This document shows, piece after piece, positions 28,174-38,211 of a DNA stretch of 41,003 nt. The DNA lies in the NCBI GenBank assembly GCA_015233245.1, contig JADFYB010000010.1, positions 1-41,003 of the forward strand, given 5' to 3'. The notes beneath the pieces were generated by a model. The model had not been told where the DNA came from, searched no databases, and was given only the letters and a program-made list of their open reading frames with translations. Source of the DNA: Nitrospirota bacterium. Its GTDB lineage: Bacteria; Nitrospirota; Thermodesulfovibrionia; Thermodesulfovibrionales; Magnetobacteriaceae. Both the position numbers and the translations under genes were made by a program. Position 1 is the first letter of the stretch, and each line of letters begins with the position of its first letter.

Positions 28174-29204
28174 AACGGAAGTATTTTAATCTATTGATTA
28201 TTTGTTTCATTTTTGAAGTTATATTGATGCTGTTGCCGTTTAATCTCAGCAAAAAGCGGGTGCTCATCTTGCACAGTTATGACACAAGCTATGGGTGGGT
28301 AAGGGACGTTAATGTTGGAATTAATCGTGTATTAAAAAACAAAACCCATTATTTTGTCAGATGGCACTATCTTGATACCAAGCGTCATCCATGGCGTGAG
28401 TTTAAAGAAAACGCAGGGAAAGTAGCAAGGAGTATGATTGATAAGTGGCAGCCTGACATCATCATAGCAGTGGACGATGACGCACAGGAGTATGTTGCTA
28501 AATATTATAATAACAATCCAAAGATAGACATTGTATTTTCAGGCGTTAATAATGAACTTAAGGACTATCAATTTGACAAAGCGCACAACGTTACCGGCAT
28601 ACTTGAACGACTGCCTTTAGATGCACTTAATGAGGGGTTACAGGCGTTTTCACATATAGCAGGTAAAACAGGTCTAATAAAGGTGTTTTTTATAGGTGAT
28701 AAATCTGAAACCGTAATGGGAGATGAGAAATGGATAAAACAATACAACTGGAATCCAATTAAACTTGAGGGCACATGTTTAGTCAACACACTGGATGAGT
28801 GGAGGGATGCGGTTGATAATGCCTCTAAAAGCGCGGATTACATACTTGTTTCAAACTACAGAAAGATATTACGTTCTAAGGGCACATCTGAACTTGTACC
28901 GCCTAAAGAACTGATAGATTTTACTATAAAACATTCTAAAGTGCCGGTTATAGGTACAAACGCATTCTTTGGTGATGATGGTGGAATGTTGGCTATAGCC
29001 ACGTCTCCTTTTGAACAGGGTACGGTAGCAGCTAAGATGGCTGTAGATATTCTCGATAATAAAACGCATCCAAAAGATATTCCTATTGCCGTAACCTCAC
29101 AGTTTGTGGTTTCAATGAATGATTCGAGAATTAAAGAATACCACTTTAATTTACCAAAGGTGTATGAGGCAAGCGCAAGAGCAAGCAACCATTTCTATAA
29201 GTGA
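28170..29204 (+). CDS. ABC_sub_bind-type periplasmic substrate-binding protein
   Basis: ATG at 28170 overlaps the upstream stop (ATGA); N-term hydrophobic segment; KKRVLILHSYDTSYGWVRDVNVGINRVL, IIIAVDDDAQEYVAKYY, IVFSGVNNE, GTNAFFGDDGGMLAIATSPFEQGTVAAKMAVDIL. Confidence 0.85.
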   Translation: MKRKYFNLLIICFIFEVILMLLPFNLSKKRVLILHSYDTSYGWVRDVNVGINRVLKNKTHYFVRWHYLDTKRHPWREFKENAGKVARSMIDKWQPDIIIAVDDDAQEYVAKYYNNNPKIDIVFSGVNNELKDYQFDKAHNVTGILERLPLDALNEGLQAFSHIAGKTGLIKVFFIGDKSETVMGDEKWIKQYNWNPIKLEGTCLVNTLDEWRDAVDNASKSADYILVSNYRKILRSKGTSELVPPKELIDFTIKHSKVPVIGTNAFFGDDGGMLAIATSPFEQGTVAAKMAVDILDNKTHPKDIPIAVTSQFVVSMNDSRIKEYHFNLPKVYEASARASNHFYK

Positions 29205-31168
29205 AAACGTACGTTATGAAAAAATATAGCACGATAGCGATAATTTTAGTAGTTTGTCTTTTTTTTGTATTGATTCAAGGTAAGACTCATGCCTTTGCTA
29301 AAAGCGTTCAATATGATAAGCATGTGTTGTTGCTAAACTCTTACAACAAAGGCTATCAATGGACTGACAATCAAGTGAGGGGAGTGGAGTCTTTGTTTAA
29401 AGAAAAGGAGGAAATTACCCTTCATATTGAATATATGGATACAAAACGTATTAAAAGTGCTGAGTATTACAAGATATTGAGTGAATTATTCGAACATAAG
29501 TACAAAAAAATACATTTTGAGATTATAATCGTAACCGATGACGATGCTCTTGACTTTGTCAAACAGTACAGAGAGGAGCTTTTTAAAGGAGTGCCATTTG
29601 TTTTTTGCGGCATAAATGATTACACACCAGAAAAAACAGCATGGTATAAGGATTTTACAGGTGTTAATGAAGGATCAGATTATGAAGCCACAGTGGAGGT
29701 CGCTTTAAAGCTAAATCCTCAGTTAAAGCAATTTATCGTTATAAGTGACATGATGACAACAGGCATTTTAGAAAAGAACTCATTCATTAATTCAATCAGT
29801 AAGTATAAAGATAAAATTAATTTTACTTACCTTGATAACTCAACAATGGATGAGGTCAAACAATATGTCAGCAAATTAACAGCTGATACGGCTGTATTTT
29901 ATCTTTCCTTCTTCAAAGACAGAAACGGTGAAGATTTCACGCCATCAATGGCTGTGTCTCAGATAACAAAGGCATCATCAGTGCCTGTGTATGGCGGGGT
30001 TGACTACATGCTGGGGTATGGGATAGTGGGAGGTATGCTTAAAAACAGTTTCTATCAGGGTGAGTCGGCAGGTAAACTGGCTATTAGAATATTAAATGGC
30101 GAAAAAGCAGACAATATACCTGTAATTATGAAAAGTCCCAACACTTTTATGTTTGACTATATTGTGATGCAGAGGTTTGACATAGATATTTCATCTTTGC
30201 CTGCCGGGGCCATAGTTATAAATAAACCAGAGACATTTTACTTCAAATACAAACGTGTGATATGGGGAGTTACGGCGCTAATAACCGTTCTGATTGTTTT
30301 TATCGTTATCCTCCTTGTTAACATCCGGCAGCGAATCATGGCTCAGCATGAATTGTTAAAATACCAGAATCATTTGGAAGAGCTCGTAGCTGAGCGCACA
30401 AGCGAGTTAAAGAAAGCTACGCAGCAGTTGGCGGAGTCTGAGAAAATGGCAGCTCTTGGTGGATTGGTAGCCGGTGTTGCCCACGAAATCAATACTCCGA
30501 TAGGTATTGCTGTTACCGCTGCCTCACATCTGCAGGATGTGACAAGCAAACTCTCAGTTGCGATAAGTAATAAGACAGCAAAAAAGGATGAGCTTTTTAA
30601 CTATTTTACACATGCCACAAAATCCAGCGAGCTTATTTTGGCTAACCTTGAGCGAACCAGCGAACTCGTTAAGAGTTTCAAATTAGTCTCAGCCGATCAA
30701 ACATCTCATGAGAAGCGTATATTTAACATCAAAGATTATATCGAAAAGGTTATAACAAGCCTGAGTCCTAAATTAAAACACACCTCTATCGAAATTAAAC
30801 TTGATTGTCCCCCCAATATAGAGATAAACAGTTACCCAGGAGAATTGGCACAAATAATCACAAATTTTATAATGAACTCCCTGATGCACGCTTATAACGA
30901 AACTGACAAAGGGGTCATAACTATAGGAATATCAAAAACTGATGACTCTTTTACGTTAAAATATATTGATGACGGAAAGGGAATCCCAGAGGAGAATCTA
31001 AGCAAGATATTTAATCCATTTTTTACTACAAACAGGGCAGGGGGAGGCACAGGGCTAGGCTTGCACATACTTTACAACCTGATAACCCAAACCTTTAAAG
31101 GCACAATTCATTGCGAAAGCACTGTGGGCAAGGGAACCACCTTCACTGTGACAATACCTGCAAGTTAA
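29201..31168 (+). CDS. Sensor histidine kinase with periplasmic ABC_sub_bind sensor domain
   Basis: HVLLLNSYNKGYQWTDNQVRG, VPFVFCGINDY, TM at ~350, GGLVAGVAHEINTPIG H box, FIMNSLMHAY N box, DDGKGIPEENLSKIFNPFFTTNRAGGGTGLGL. Confidence 0.93.
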   Translation: MKTYVMKKYSTIAIILVVCLFFVLIQGKTHAFAKSVQYDKHVLLLNSYNKGYQWTDNQVRGVESLFKEKEEITLHIEYMDTKRIKSAEYYKILSELFEHKYKKIHFEIIIVTDDDALDFVKQYREELFKGVPFVFCGINDYTPEKTAWYKDFTGVNEGSDYEATVEVALKLNPQLKQFIVISDMMTTGILEKNSFINSISKYKDKINFTYLDNSTMDEVKQYVSKLTADTAVFYLSFFKDRNGEDFTPSMAVSQITKASSVPVYGGVDYMLGYGIVGGMLKNSFYQGESAGKLAIRILNGEKADNIPVIMKSPNTFMFDYIVMQRFDIDISSLPAGAIVINKPETFYFKYKRVIWGVTALITVLIVFIVILLVNIRQRIMAQHELLKYQNHLEELVAERTSELKKATQQLAESEKMAALGGLVAGVAHEINTPIGIAVTAASHLQDVTSKLSVAISNKTAKKDELFNYFTHATKSSELILANLERTSELVKSFKLVSADQTSHEKRIFNIKDYIEKVITSLSPKLKHTSIEIKLDCPPNIEINSYPGELAQIITNFIMNSLMHAYNETDKGVITIGISKTDDSFTLKYIDDGKGIPEENLSKIFNPFFTTNRAGGGTGLGLHILYNLITQTFKGTIHCESTVGKGTTFTVTIPAS

Positions 31169-31213
31169 AATGGTTTAGTTTTATTATTTCCTGTTGAAGA
31201 GGCAAATACCAGA

Positions 31214-31771
31214 GTGACAGCATTTTTAGCATCAGTACTTGTAGTGTTAATTGCCGAGATGGGAGACAAGACCCAGCTTCTAGCGATGTGCATGGCGGCA
31301 AGGTACAAGTGGCATACGGTAATGTTGGGGGTATTTGTGGCAACCCTTGCCAATCACCTGTTAGCTGCCCTGGCTGGCACATATGTTACACGGATAGTTC
31401 CAATGGTTTATATAAATGTGACTGCAGCAGTTGCGTTTATTATGTTTGGACTTTGGACTATTAAGGGAGACAACTTGCAGTGTGAGGATAAGAAGTCTGA
31501 GATGAGCCCGTTTTGGACTGTTGCAGTGTCATTTTTTGTGGCCGAGATGGGTGATAAAACACAACTTGCTGCAGTAACTCTTGCCGCAAAGTATAACTCT
31601 ATGATGGCCGTTTGGCTCGGTACTACAGTTGGAATGATGGTAGCCGATGGCTTTGGTATTATTGTTGGGGTGGTGATGGGTAAAAACATTCCAGAAAAAA
31701 TTGTTAAATGGATCGCCGCTCTTATTTTTATACTCTATGGTTTATACAGCCTCTATGTCTTAATACCATAG
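31214..31771 (+). CDS. TMEM165/GDT1 (UPF0016) family cation transporter
   Basis: Two E-x-G-D-K-T-Q motifs: LIAEMGDKTQLLAMCMAARY and FVAEMGDKTQLAAVTLAAKY; GTG start. Confidence 0.95.
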   Translation: MTAFLASVLVVLIAEMGDKTQLLAMCMAARYKWHTVMLGVFVATLANHLLAALAGTYVTRIVPMVYINVTAAVAFIMFGLWTIKGDNLQCEDKKSEMSPFWTVAVSFFVAEMGDKTQLAAVTLAAKYNSMMAVWLGTTVGMMVADGFGIIVGVVMGKNIPEKIVKWIAALIFILYGLYSLYVLIP

Positions 31772-31816
31772 AATCATACAATCACTTTAACGTTAGCAAC
31801 CGTTGTGCCGCATTTG

Positions 31817-32626
31817 CTAACTTTGCTTATCGCCTTTTGATTTTACTTTATCTATAAGCGGATCAAAATAGCTGCCAATCTGCTTTCTAAGGGCCTTAAT
31901 CATGGTTTTAGCAACAATTGTTGCCGCTCTGCTTCTGGGATGATCAGCTATGGCGTCAATAATCATTAATTCATCAACAAGGTCCTCTTTACACAGCCTC
32001 TTGCTGCCCTCAAGCATACTAACCGACGGACACAGACTTACCCAGCCTATCAACAAAGAGATAATGATTGACTCTACCTCGTTATCATCTTCAAAGGCCG
32101 TGTGTTTGCTCTTTTCATATATGTGCTTGATAAATCCAGGTTCTTTAAATGTCTTTGCCTTTGTTTCTTTTTTATGCTTCTTAAAATGTTTTACTCCACT
32201 CTGGTACTTTTCCTCCTCTTTGATAACAAGCTGATGGAACTCACATTCTGTGCATCTTCGTATTTTAGCGGCATAAGATTCTTTCTTTTTTCCAATAGAA
32301 GGTAAAATTGCCCAGCACGCCCTGCCTGCATTTATTCCCCCATGAAGTCCGTTGAAAGATGTTGCCGTTGCTACCGGACACAGCCCAAACCTCTCCACAT
32401 GCTTACCGCCAGGTTCTCTCCCGCAATTATGAAATTCCCAGCAATTCAGTTTTTTAATAGTTTTGGGCTTCTCGACGATATTTCGCACCACAATAACTTT
32501 TGGTTTTTCTTTGACTTCTATATTTTCAATTTTTTCTATTGTAATGGCCATATTACTGCCATTTCCGCTACCACCATTGTCTCCGGTTATTACCGGCTCC
32601 CCAAATACCTGCTTATCATCTGACAT
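31817..32626 (-). CDS. Two-CW domain-containing protein
   Basis: LNCWEFHNCGREPGGKHVERFGLCPVATATSFNGLHGGINAGRACWAI ... CTECEFHQLV. Confidence 0.8.
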   Translation of the reverse strand: MSDDKQVFGEPVITGDNGGSGNGSNMAITIEKIENIEVKEKPKVIVVRNIVEKPKTIKKLNCWEFHNCGREPGGKHVERFGLCPVATATSFNGLHGGINAGRACWAILPSIGKKKESYAAKIRRCTECEFHQLVIKEEEKYQSGVKHFKKHKKETKAKTFKEPGFIKHIYEKSKHTAFEDDNEVESIIISLLIGWVSLCPSVSMLEGSKRLCKEDLVDELMIIDAIADHPRSRAATIVAKTMIKALRKQIGSYFDPLIDKVKSKGDKQS

Positions 32627-32790
32627 ATCTTAGACCCCCCCGGCTTGTCCGCAGTACCCTCATAGTTTGCGCATACATCACTCTGCCTGTCATACAACTC
32701 TTACAACACACAATACAAACTAACACTTTTAATCTGATGTTGTCAATGATTGTTTCTAAATAATTCTTGTCAGAAGTAACAGTGTTTTGT

Positions 32791-32830
32791 TAACATAAAT
32801 GTAACAAAATGGAAATACCCTGTCTATCAT
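32791..32830 (+). promoter_or_regulatory. Putative Pho-box-like promoter of HD-GYP gene
   Basis: TAAC half sites 11 nt apart (GTTAAC-ATAAA-TGTAAC) followed by TATCAT at 32825-32830. Confidence 0.35.
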
Positions 32831-32878
32831 ACAAAGGCTATAGTTTAAGCCTCTACTCACCCTCAAAAGTGGTGTTCT

Positions 32879-34762
32879 GTGACTGATAAAAATATTCCCA
32901 TTGATTTACAAATGCTTTTTAACACTGTCCCCATAGGCGTTGTTTATATTGGGGCTGATATGAAAGTCCTGAAAGTTAACGGCTTCATAGAAAAATTAAC
33001 CGGTAAGACAAATGTTGCGCTAACAGGGAGACCTTGTTATGAGATAATAGCCGAAAAGGTAGATGGCCAAAACAAAGACAAAGGGTCTGAAATGTGCAGC
33101 TTTTGCAGAAAACAGCAGTGTCTCTTAACTAAAAATTCTGCTGTTGTGGAAAGATCATTTGGCGAAAAACATATAAAAATAACACTCACTCCTAAATTTA
33201 ATTCCAAGGGAGAGGTAACTCAATATCTTGAGGCCATCGAGGATATTACATCCAAACTTGAGACTGAGCAGAAGATAGTCTTAAACTCTCAGATGCAATC
33301 AGTGGTTGACTTAATACTTCAAATCTCACTTGAACCTATAGACTTAAAGGAACAGCTTGAGCGTATCCTTGATTTTATATTTACAATTCCAAGACTGGCT
33401 CTTGAATCAAAAGGTTGTGTGTTTTTAGCCGACGAGGAAAAGAAGAAACTTAAGATGAAAGTACAAAGGGGATTAACCGAGCCGATTACGACCCTTTGTA
33501 ATGAAGTGCCTTATGGCAGGTGTATCTGCGGTAGGGTAGCCCAAAGCAGGGAGGCAGTATATGCCCCGGACATAGACGACCGTCATGAAATACGTTATGA
33601 CTCTATGCCTGCGCACGGCCACTACTGTGTACCGATCATTTCGGGACAGAAGCTGCTTGGAGTTTTGAACCTGTTTATCGGACACAATCACAAGAGGGAC
33701 ACCGATGAGGAGGAGTTTTTGGCAACTGTGGCTAACACGATTGCTAACGTTATAGAGCGAAAAAGAGCAGAGGAGGTTTTAAGAGATCAGAAGGAGTTCC
33801 TCCGCTCTATAGTTCAATCAACTCAGGATGCCATAATTACAATTAACGCTGATGGCATTGTATTGTTTTGGAATGACGGCGCAGTAAGAACATTTGGTTA
33901 CAGTACTGACGAGGTTGTAGGAATTCCTCTTAATTTCATAATTCCGGAGCGGTTAATACACAAACACGATGAGTGTATTAAACGAGTGCTATCTACCGGG
34001 GATTCTGAGGCTATAGGCAAGACCTTTGAGCTTGTGGCCCAAAACAGAGAAGGGGGTGAATTCCCAGTTGAGTTGTCTTTAGCTTCATGGAAAAATCAAA
34101 GAGAAACTTTTTTTACAGGAATAATAAGGGACATAAGCAGGAGAAAAAGCGCAGAGGCAGAGCTTCAGCAGAGTGTTGAGAAGTTAAGAAAAGTAATAGG
34201 CGGCATAATCCAGACAATAGCTATGACTGTAGAGGTCAGGGACCCCTACACCGCAGGGCATCAGCGGCGCGTGGCTAATCTTGCGCGGGCAATAGCCACT
34301 GAGATGAAACTCAATGAGGATACGATAGATGCCATACGAATGGCCGGCACTATTCATGACATCGGAAAAATCTATGTACCTGCAGAGATACTGAGTAAAC
34401 CGGGGAAACTTAGCGATATAGAATTCGAACTGATAAAAATGCACTCTGAGGTTGGTTTTGATATTTTAAAAACCATAGAGTTTCCGTGGCCTGTGGCGCA
34501 GATTGTGCTTCAGCACCATGAGAAATGGGATGGCAGTGGCTATCCTATTGGGCTTAAGGGTGATGGGATATTGCTTGAAGCCAGGATAATATGCGTTTCG
34601 GATGTAGTTGAGGCAATAACATTCCACAGACCATACAGAGCCGGACTCGGCATTGAAAAAGCCATCGAGGAGATACAAAAAGCAAGGGGTACTCTTTTTG
34701 ACCCCGATGTCGTTGACGCTGCTACAGCGCTTCTTACCGAGGAGAGGTTTAAATTTGACTGA
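32879..34762 (+). CDS. PAS-GAF-PAS-HD-GYP signalling protein (probable c-di-GMP phosphodiesterase)
   Basis: PAS-like N-term, GAF (GRCICGRVAQSREAVYAPDID), second PAS (VQSTQDAIITINADGIVLFWNDGAVRTFGYS), HD-GYP core (MTVEVRDPYTAGHQRRVANLA, AGTIHDIGKIYVPAEIL, HHEKWDGSGYPIGL). Confidence 0.92.
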   Translation: MTDKNIPIDLQMLFNTVPIGVVYIGADMKVLKVNGFIEKLTGKTNVALTGRPCYEIIAEKVDGQNKDKGSEMCSFCRKQQCLLTKNSAVVERSFGEKHIKITLTPKFNSKGEVTQYLEAIEDITSKLETEQKIVLNSQMQSVVDLILQISLEPIDLKEQLERILDFIFTIPRLALESKGCVFLADEEKKKLKMKVQRGLTEPITTLCNEVPYGRCICGRVAQSREAVYAPDIDDRHEIRYDSMPAHGHYCVPIISGQKLLGVLNLFIGHNHKRDTDEEEFLATVANTIANVIERKRAEEVLRDQKEFLRSIVQSTQDAIITINADGIVLFWNDGAVRTFGYSTDEVVGIPLNFIIPERLIHKHDECIKRVLSTGDSEAIGKTFELVAQNREGGEFPVELSLASWKNQRETFFTGIIRDISRRKSAEAELQQSVEKLRKVIGGIIQTIAMTVEVRDPYTAGHQRRVANLARAIATEMKLNEDTIDAIRMAGTIHDIGKIYVPAEILSKPGKLSDIEFELIKMHSEVGFDILKTIEFPWPVAQIVLQHHEKWDGSGYPIGLKGDGILLEARIICVSDVVEAITFHRPYRAGLGIEKAIEEIQKARGTLFDPDVVDAATALLTEERFKFD

Positions 34763-34819
34763 CTGAGGTTTAATATACTCAATGGGCATTACCAATTAAC
34801 TCCACTTATTTAATCTAAA

Positions 34820-34869
34820 TGTAACGAACATGTCACTCTTTTGTAACAATTGAAGTGTTAGACTATATT
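34820..34869 (+). promoter_or_regulatory. Probable Pho box and -10 element upstream of pstS
   Basis: Three half sites at exact 11-nt pitch: TGTAAC (34820), TGTCAC (34831), TGTAAC (34842); TTGTAA (34841-34846)-N17-TATATT (34864-34869). Confidence 0.7.
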
Positions 34870-34958
34870 TGTGTATAAGACTGCAGTTAGTGGTTATGAG
34901 TAAGTGAGTTTTAAACCAAAAACCATTTTAATGGTAAAACCGAAACAACAAGGAGAAT

Positions 34959-35972
34959 GTGGCTATGAAAGCAAAGTTAGTAACTTTTTTGATCTTCCTT
35001 TTTTTAGCAGGTCTAACAGGCATGGTTTATGGAGAAACTGCAATTGTTAAGGCAGATGGTTCCTCAACGGTGTTTCCAATATCGGCTGCAATGGCAGAGG
35101 AATTTCAAAAAGCTGAAAAGGGTAAAATTAGAGTTACTGTTGGATTATCCGGCACGGGGGGCGGTTTCAAAAAGTTCTGCAGAGGTGAGACAGATATAAG
35201 CGACGCCTCAAGACCAATAAAAGAATCGGAGGCTGAGCTTTGTAAATCCAACAATATAAAATACATCGAAATACCTGTGGCATATGACGGAATAGCAGTT
35301 GTTGTAAACCCAAAAAACACGTGGGTAAAGGATATTACTGTAAGTGAGCTCAAGAAAATCTGGGAACCAGAGGCACAAGCTAAAATTTCAAAATGGAATC
35401 AGGTTAGAGCAAGCTGGCCGGATAAGGAAATACATCTGTTTGGTCTTGGTGTTGACTCAGGCACTTACGATTACTTTACAGAAGCCACGGTTGGTAAGGA
35501 ACACTCAAGCAGGGGGGATTACACATCAAGCGCAGATCCCAATGTTTTAGTACAGGGGATATCATCCGATGTTAATGCTCTTGGCTTTTTTGGCGTTGCC
35601 TACTACGAAAATAACAAGGACAAGTTAAAATTAGTACCTGTGATAAATGATAAGAAAGGAAACAGCACAACTGCAGTGCTTCCGACTTATGACAATGTAC
35701 TTAAGGGCGTTTATCAGCCGCTTTCAAGGCCAATTTTTATCTATGTGAGCGTGAAATCGGCTGAGAAACCAGAGATTCAGAAATTTGTAACATATTATTT
35801 AAAAAGTGCCCCAAACATTGTAAAAGAGGTTGGCTATATTTCCCTTCCTGCAACTGCCTATCCTTTAGGGCTCAAAAGATTTGAAAAAAGAATGGAGGGC
35901 TCAGTCTTTGGCGGTCACGGCTCTCAGATTGGCGTAAAGATAGAGGACCTTCTCCAGAAAGAGTCTAAATAG
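34959..35972 (+). CDS. pstS: Phosphate ABC transporter substrate-binding protein PstS family (GTG 34959 or ATG 34965 start)
   Basis: Signal peptide; [62 protein letters not shown]. Confidence 0.93.
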   Translation: MAMKAKLVTFLIFLFLAGLTGMVYGETAIVKADGSSTVFPISAAMAEEFQKAEKGKIRVTVGLSGTGGGFKKFCRGETDISDASRPIKESEAELCKSNNIKYIEIPVAYDGIAVVVNPKNTWVKDITVSELKKIWEPEAQAKISKWNQVRASWPDKEIHLFGLGVDSGTYDYFTEATVGKEHSSRGDYTSSADPNVLVQGISSDVNALGFFGVAYYENNKDKLKLVPVINDKKGNSTTAVLPTYDNVLKGVYQPLSRPIFIYVSVKSAEKPEIQKFVTYYLKSAPNIVKEVGYISLPATAYPLGLKRFEKRMEGSVFGGHGSQIGVKIEDLLQKESK

Positions 35973-35995
35973 AGACTTTCCATTTGATTTGAGGC

Positions 35996-37141
35996 TCATA
36001 CCGAGGTATCAATCTCTATAATTGTTACCTCGGGGGGCTCAAATAGGCGTATGGGAGGGCCCCACGTGCCGGCTCCGCGGTTTAAGTATATGGATGAGCC
36101 GTTTGTGAGTTTAGTATAGCCGGTGTTTATCTTAAATACCAACAGTGGAAAAACATTGTATGGGAAAATCTGTCCGCCATGGGTGTGCCCTGAAAGTTGA
36201 AGGTCAAAAAGACCTACAGAGTCAGGATTTATAATTGGCTTGTGCTTTAGTAAAATTGTGAATTTATCTTTTGGCAGAGCTGATAGCAGGTCTGTTTCAG
36301 TTCTTGTCTCGATAATGTTAAATCTGTGAATTTCTTTGTCATCCACTCCGGCTATGTTTAGAGGCCCAATAGTAACTGTCTCATTTCTAAGCATTGTAAA
36401 TTCCGATTTCTGGGTAAACTCCAGAGAGTCTTTGAGCCCTGCGTAGAGTTCGTGATTTCCAATTACTGCATATTTGCCGGAGGGAGGATGTAGCTCCATA
36501 AACAGATTTGACAGCCCGTCTAAGTGATCAAGCTGTCCGTCCACAAAATCTCCGGTTGACAGTATTATATCCGGATTTTCCTTCTTAAGTATGGAAATGA
36601 TGGGTCTGATTCTGCTTTCCCTGACAAGAACTCCGATGTGAACGTCTGATATTTGGGCTATCTTAATTTTACCAACGCCTTTAGGTATCTTTGGAGTTTT
36701 TATTGTAAGATGCACTGTACGTATCACTCGTGCCTCTATAAAGGCATAGAGGTAAGCGGAGAGTGTTATTAATATAGTCAGTAAAAAGACTGTTCTGCTT
36801 GTGATTTTTAGCTGTATCATTTTTGAGAAGAAACCAGACTGTGATATTAAACGTATAATTTCAAAAGATATTGAGGCAGGAATAAAAATAACGACAAGCC
36901 CCATCCATGTATAACCAACGTTAGCGCTGAGTGAGGCAGCAGTTTCATAGCCGTGGCGTTCTGCAAGCCTTATAAGTATAGGGGTAAAGACCATGAGCGC
37001 CATAAAAATAACAAGGACAACCCTCAGGTGAACCGGCAGCGGGAAAGCGTTCGTTATACGGCTATAAATGTAGTAGTGGATAGAGCTGTAGAACGCCACA
37101 AAAACTACGACGAATAATTTCATCGCCGTTTTAGTCTGCAC
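35996..37141 (-). CDS. Membrane-anchored metallophosphoesterase (YaeI-like)
   Basis: N-term TMs; KIAQISDVHIG, ILSTGDFVDG, VIGNHELYAG, LLKHKP, QLSGHTHGGQ. Confidence 0.93.
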   Translation of the reverse strand: MQTKTAMKLFVVVFVAFYSSIHYYIYSRITNAFPLPVHLRVVLVIFMALMVFTPILIRLAERHGYETAASLSANVGYTWMGLVVIFIPASISFEIIRLISQSGFFSKMIQLKITSRTVFLLTILITLSAYLYAFIEARVIRTVHLTIKTPKIPKGVGKIKIAQISDVHIGVLVRESRIRPIISILKKENPDIILSTGDFVDGQLDHLDGLSNLFMELHPPSGKYAVIGNHELYAGLKDSLEFTQKSEFTMLRNETVTIGPLNIAGVDDKEIHRFNIIETRTETDLLSALPKDKFTILLKHKPIINPDSVGLFDLQLSGHTHGGQIFPYNVFPLLVFKINTGYTKLTNGSSIYLNRGAGTWGPPIRLFEPPEVTIIEIDTSV

Positions 37142-37226
37142 TTGCTGATTTCTGTCATATTAATTAAAATAATAATATCTTATTGTAAAACAAGAGCATA
37201 AAATAAATCAGCAAGGGGTAAGCAGC

Positions 37227-37559
37227 ATGGCTTTTAAAATAAAAAGAATTGAACTTGAAAAAAAAACTGTTAGGAAAATGATTTCGCTATACTGCAGGAA
37301 AAACCACAAAACTTCGGCTAACACACTATGCCCCGACTGCCAGCCACTCCATGATTACGCTCAGGCACGCCTTGACAGATGTAAATTCCATGACAGTAAA
37401 CCTAATTGCAGCCACTGTACAATACACTGTTATAAACCCGATATGAGGGAGAAAATCAAGGCCGTTATGCGCTTTTCAGGCCCAAGAATGATTTTTAGAA
37501 ACCCCATCCTTGCCTTTCTGCATTCAATTGATGGAATCATTAACAAAAAAAGCGGCTAA
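37227..37559 (+). CDS. YgbA_NO-type ('nitrous oxide-stimulated promoter') family protein
   Basis: MISLYCRKNHKTSANTLCPDCQPLHDYAQARLDRCKFHDSKPNCSHCTIHCYKPDMREKIKAVMRFSGPRMIF. Confidence 0.85.
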   Translation: MAFKIKRIELEKKTVRKMISLYCRKNHKTSANTLCPDCQPLHDYAQARLDRCKFHDSKPNCSHCTIHCYKPDMREKIKAVMRFSGPRMIFRNPILAFLHSIDGIINKKSG

Positions 37560-37615
37560 TACAAAGGCGGCTGCCCCCTGTTGTGGAAGGGGTTGCCTGC
37601 CTTCTCTGATGCCTG

Positions 37616-38119
37616 TTATTTAGCTGCGGCTAATGCCTTACCGTAATCCGGCGGATTGGTAATTTCCGGCACGATTTCTATGTATTTAATAACATCGTTC
37701 TTATCAACAACAAAAATAGAGCGAGTAAGGAGCCTTAGTTCTTTAATCAAAACACCGTAGTTTAAACCAAACGATGCATCCTTGTAATCGGAAAGGGTTT
37801 TAGCGGCGTTAATGCCGGCAGTGGCACAAAACCTTGCATTTGCAAAGGGTAAGTCCATGCTTACGTTTAACACAACAACATCAGCGCCTGACTTTGCTGC
37901 CTCTTCATTAAATTTCCTTAACTGGGCGTCGCACACAGGAGTATCAAGAGACGGGGTGACACTGATTATTTTTGTTTTCCCAGCAAAATCCTTAAGGGTA
38001 ACTGCTCCAAGGGCGTTGTCTGTAAGTGTGAAATCAGGCGCTTTGCCGCCAACCTTTACTTCGTTTCCCGTAAGAGTTAAGCCGCCTCCCTGAAATGTTA
38101 TAACTCCAGTCCTGTCCAT
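37616..38119 (-). CDS. tpx: Thiol peroxidase
   Basis: KAPDFTLTDNALGAVTLKDFAGKTKIISVTPSLDTPVCDAQLRKFNEEA; LPFANARFCATAGI. Confidence 0.96.
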   Translation of the reverse strand: MDRTGVITFQGGGLTLTGNEVKVGGKAPDFTLTDNALGAVTLKDFAGKTKIISVTPSLDTPVCDAQLRKFNEEAAKSGADVVVLNVSMDLPFANARFCATAGINAAKTLSDYKDASFGLNYGVLIKELRLLTRSIFVVDKNDVIKYIEIVPEITNPPDYGKALAAAK

Positions 38120-38162
38120 ATAACCTCCTGCTATTTTTTTTATTGGAATCCTTCTTAAGATT

Positions 38163-38188
38163 TTATAATATATTACAAGTGCTTGTAA
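38163..38188. promoter_or_regulatory. Overlapping inverted repeats in the tpx promoter region (possible redox-regulator operator)
   Basis: TTACAAG-TG-CTTGTAA (38173-38188) perfect arms; overlapping TTATAAT-AT-ATTACAA (38163-38178), one mismatch. Confidence 0.4.
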
Positions 38189-38211
38189 AGATTCTTTTTT
38201 TAATGGATAAC

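Noticed and set aside
37560-37615. GC-rich imperfect stem between YgbA_NO-like gene and tpx
   Set aside because: Stem GGCGGCTGCCCC/GGGGTTGCCTGCC is imperfect and lacks a U tract on either strand; not strong enough to call a terminator.
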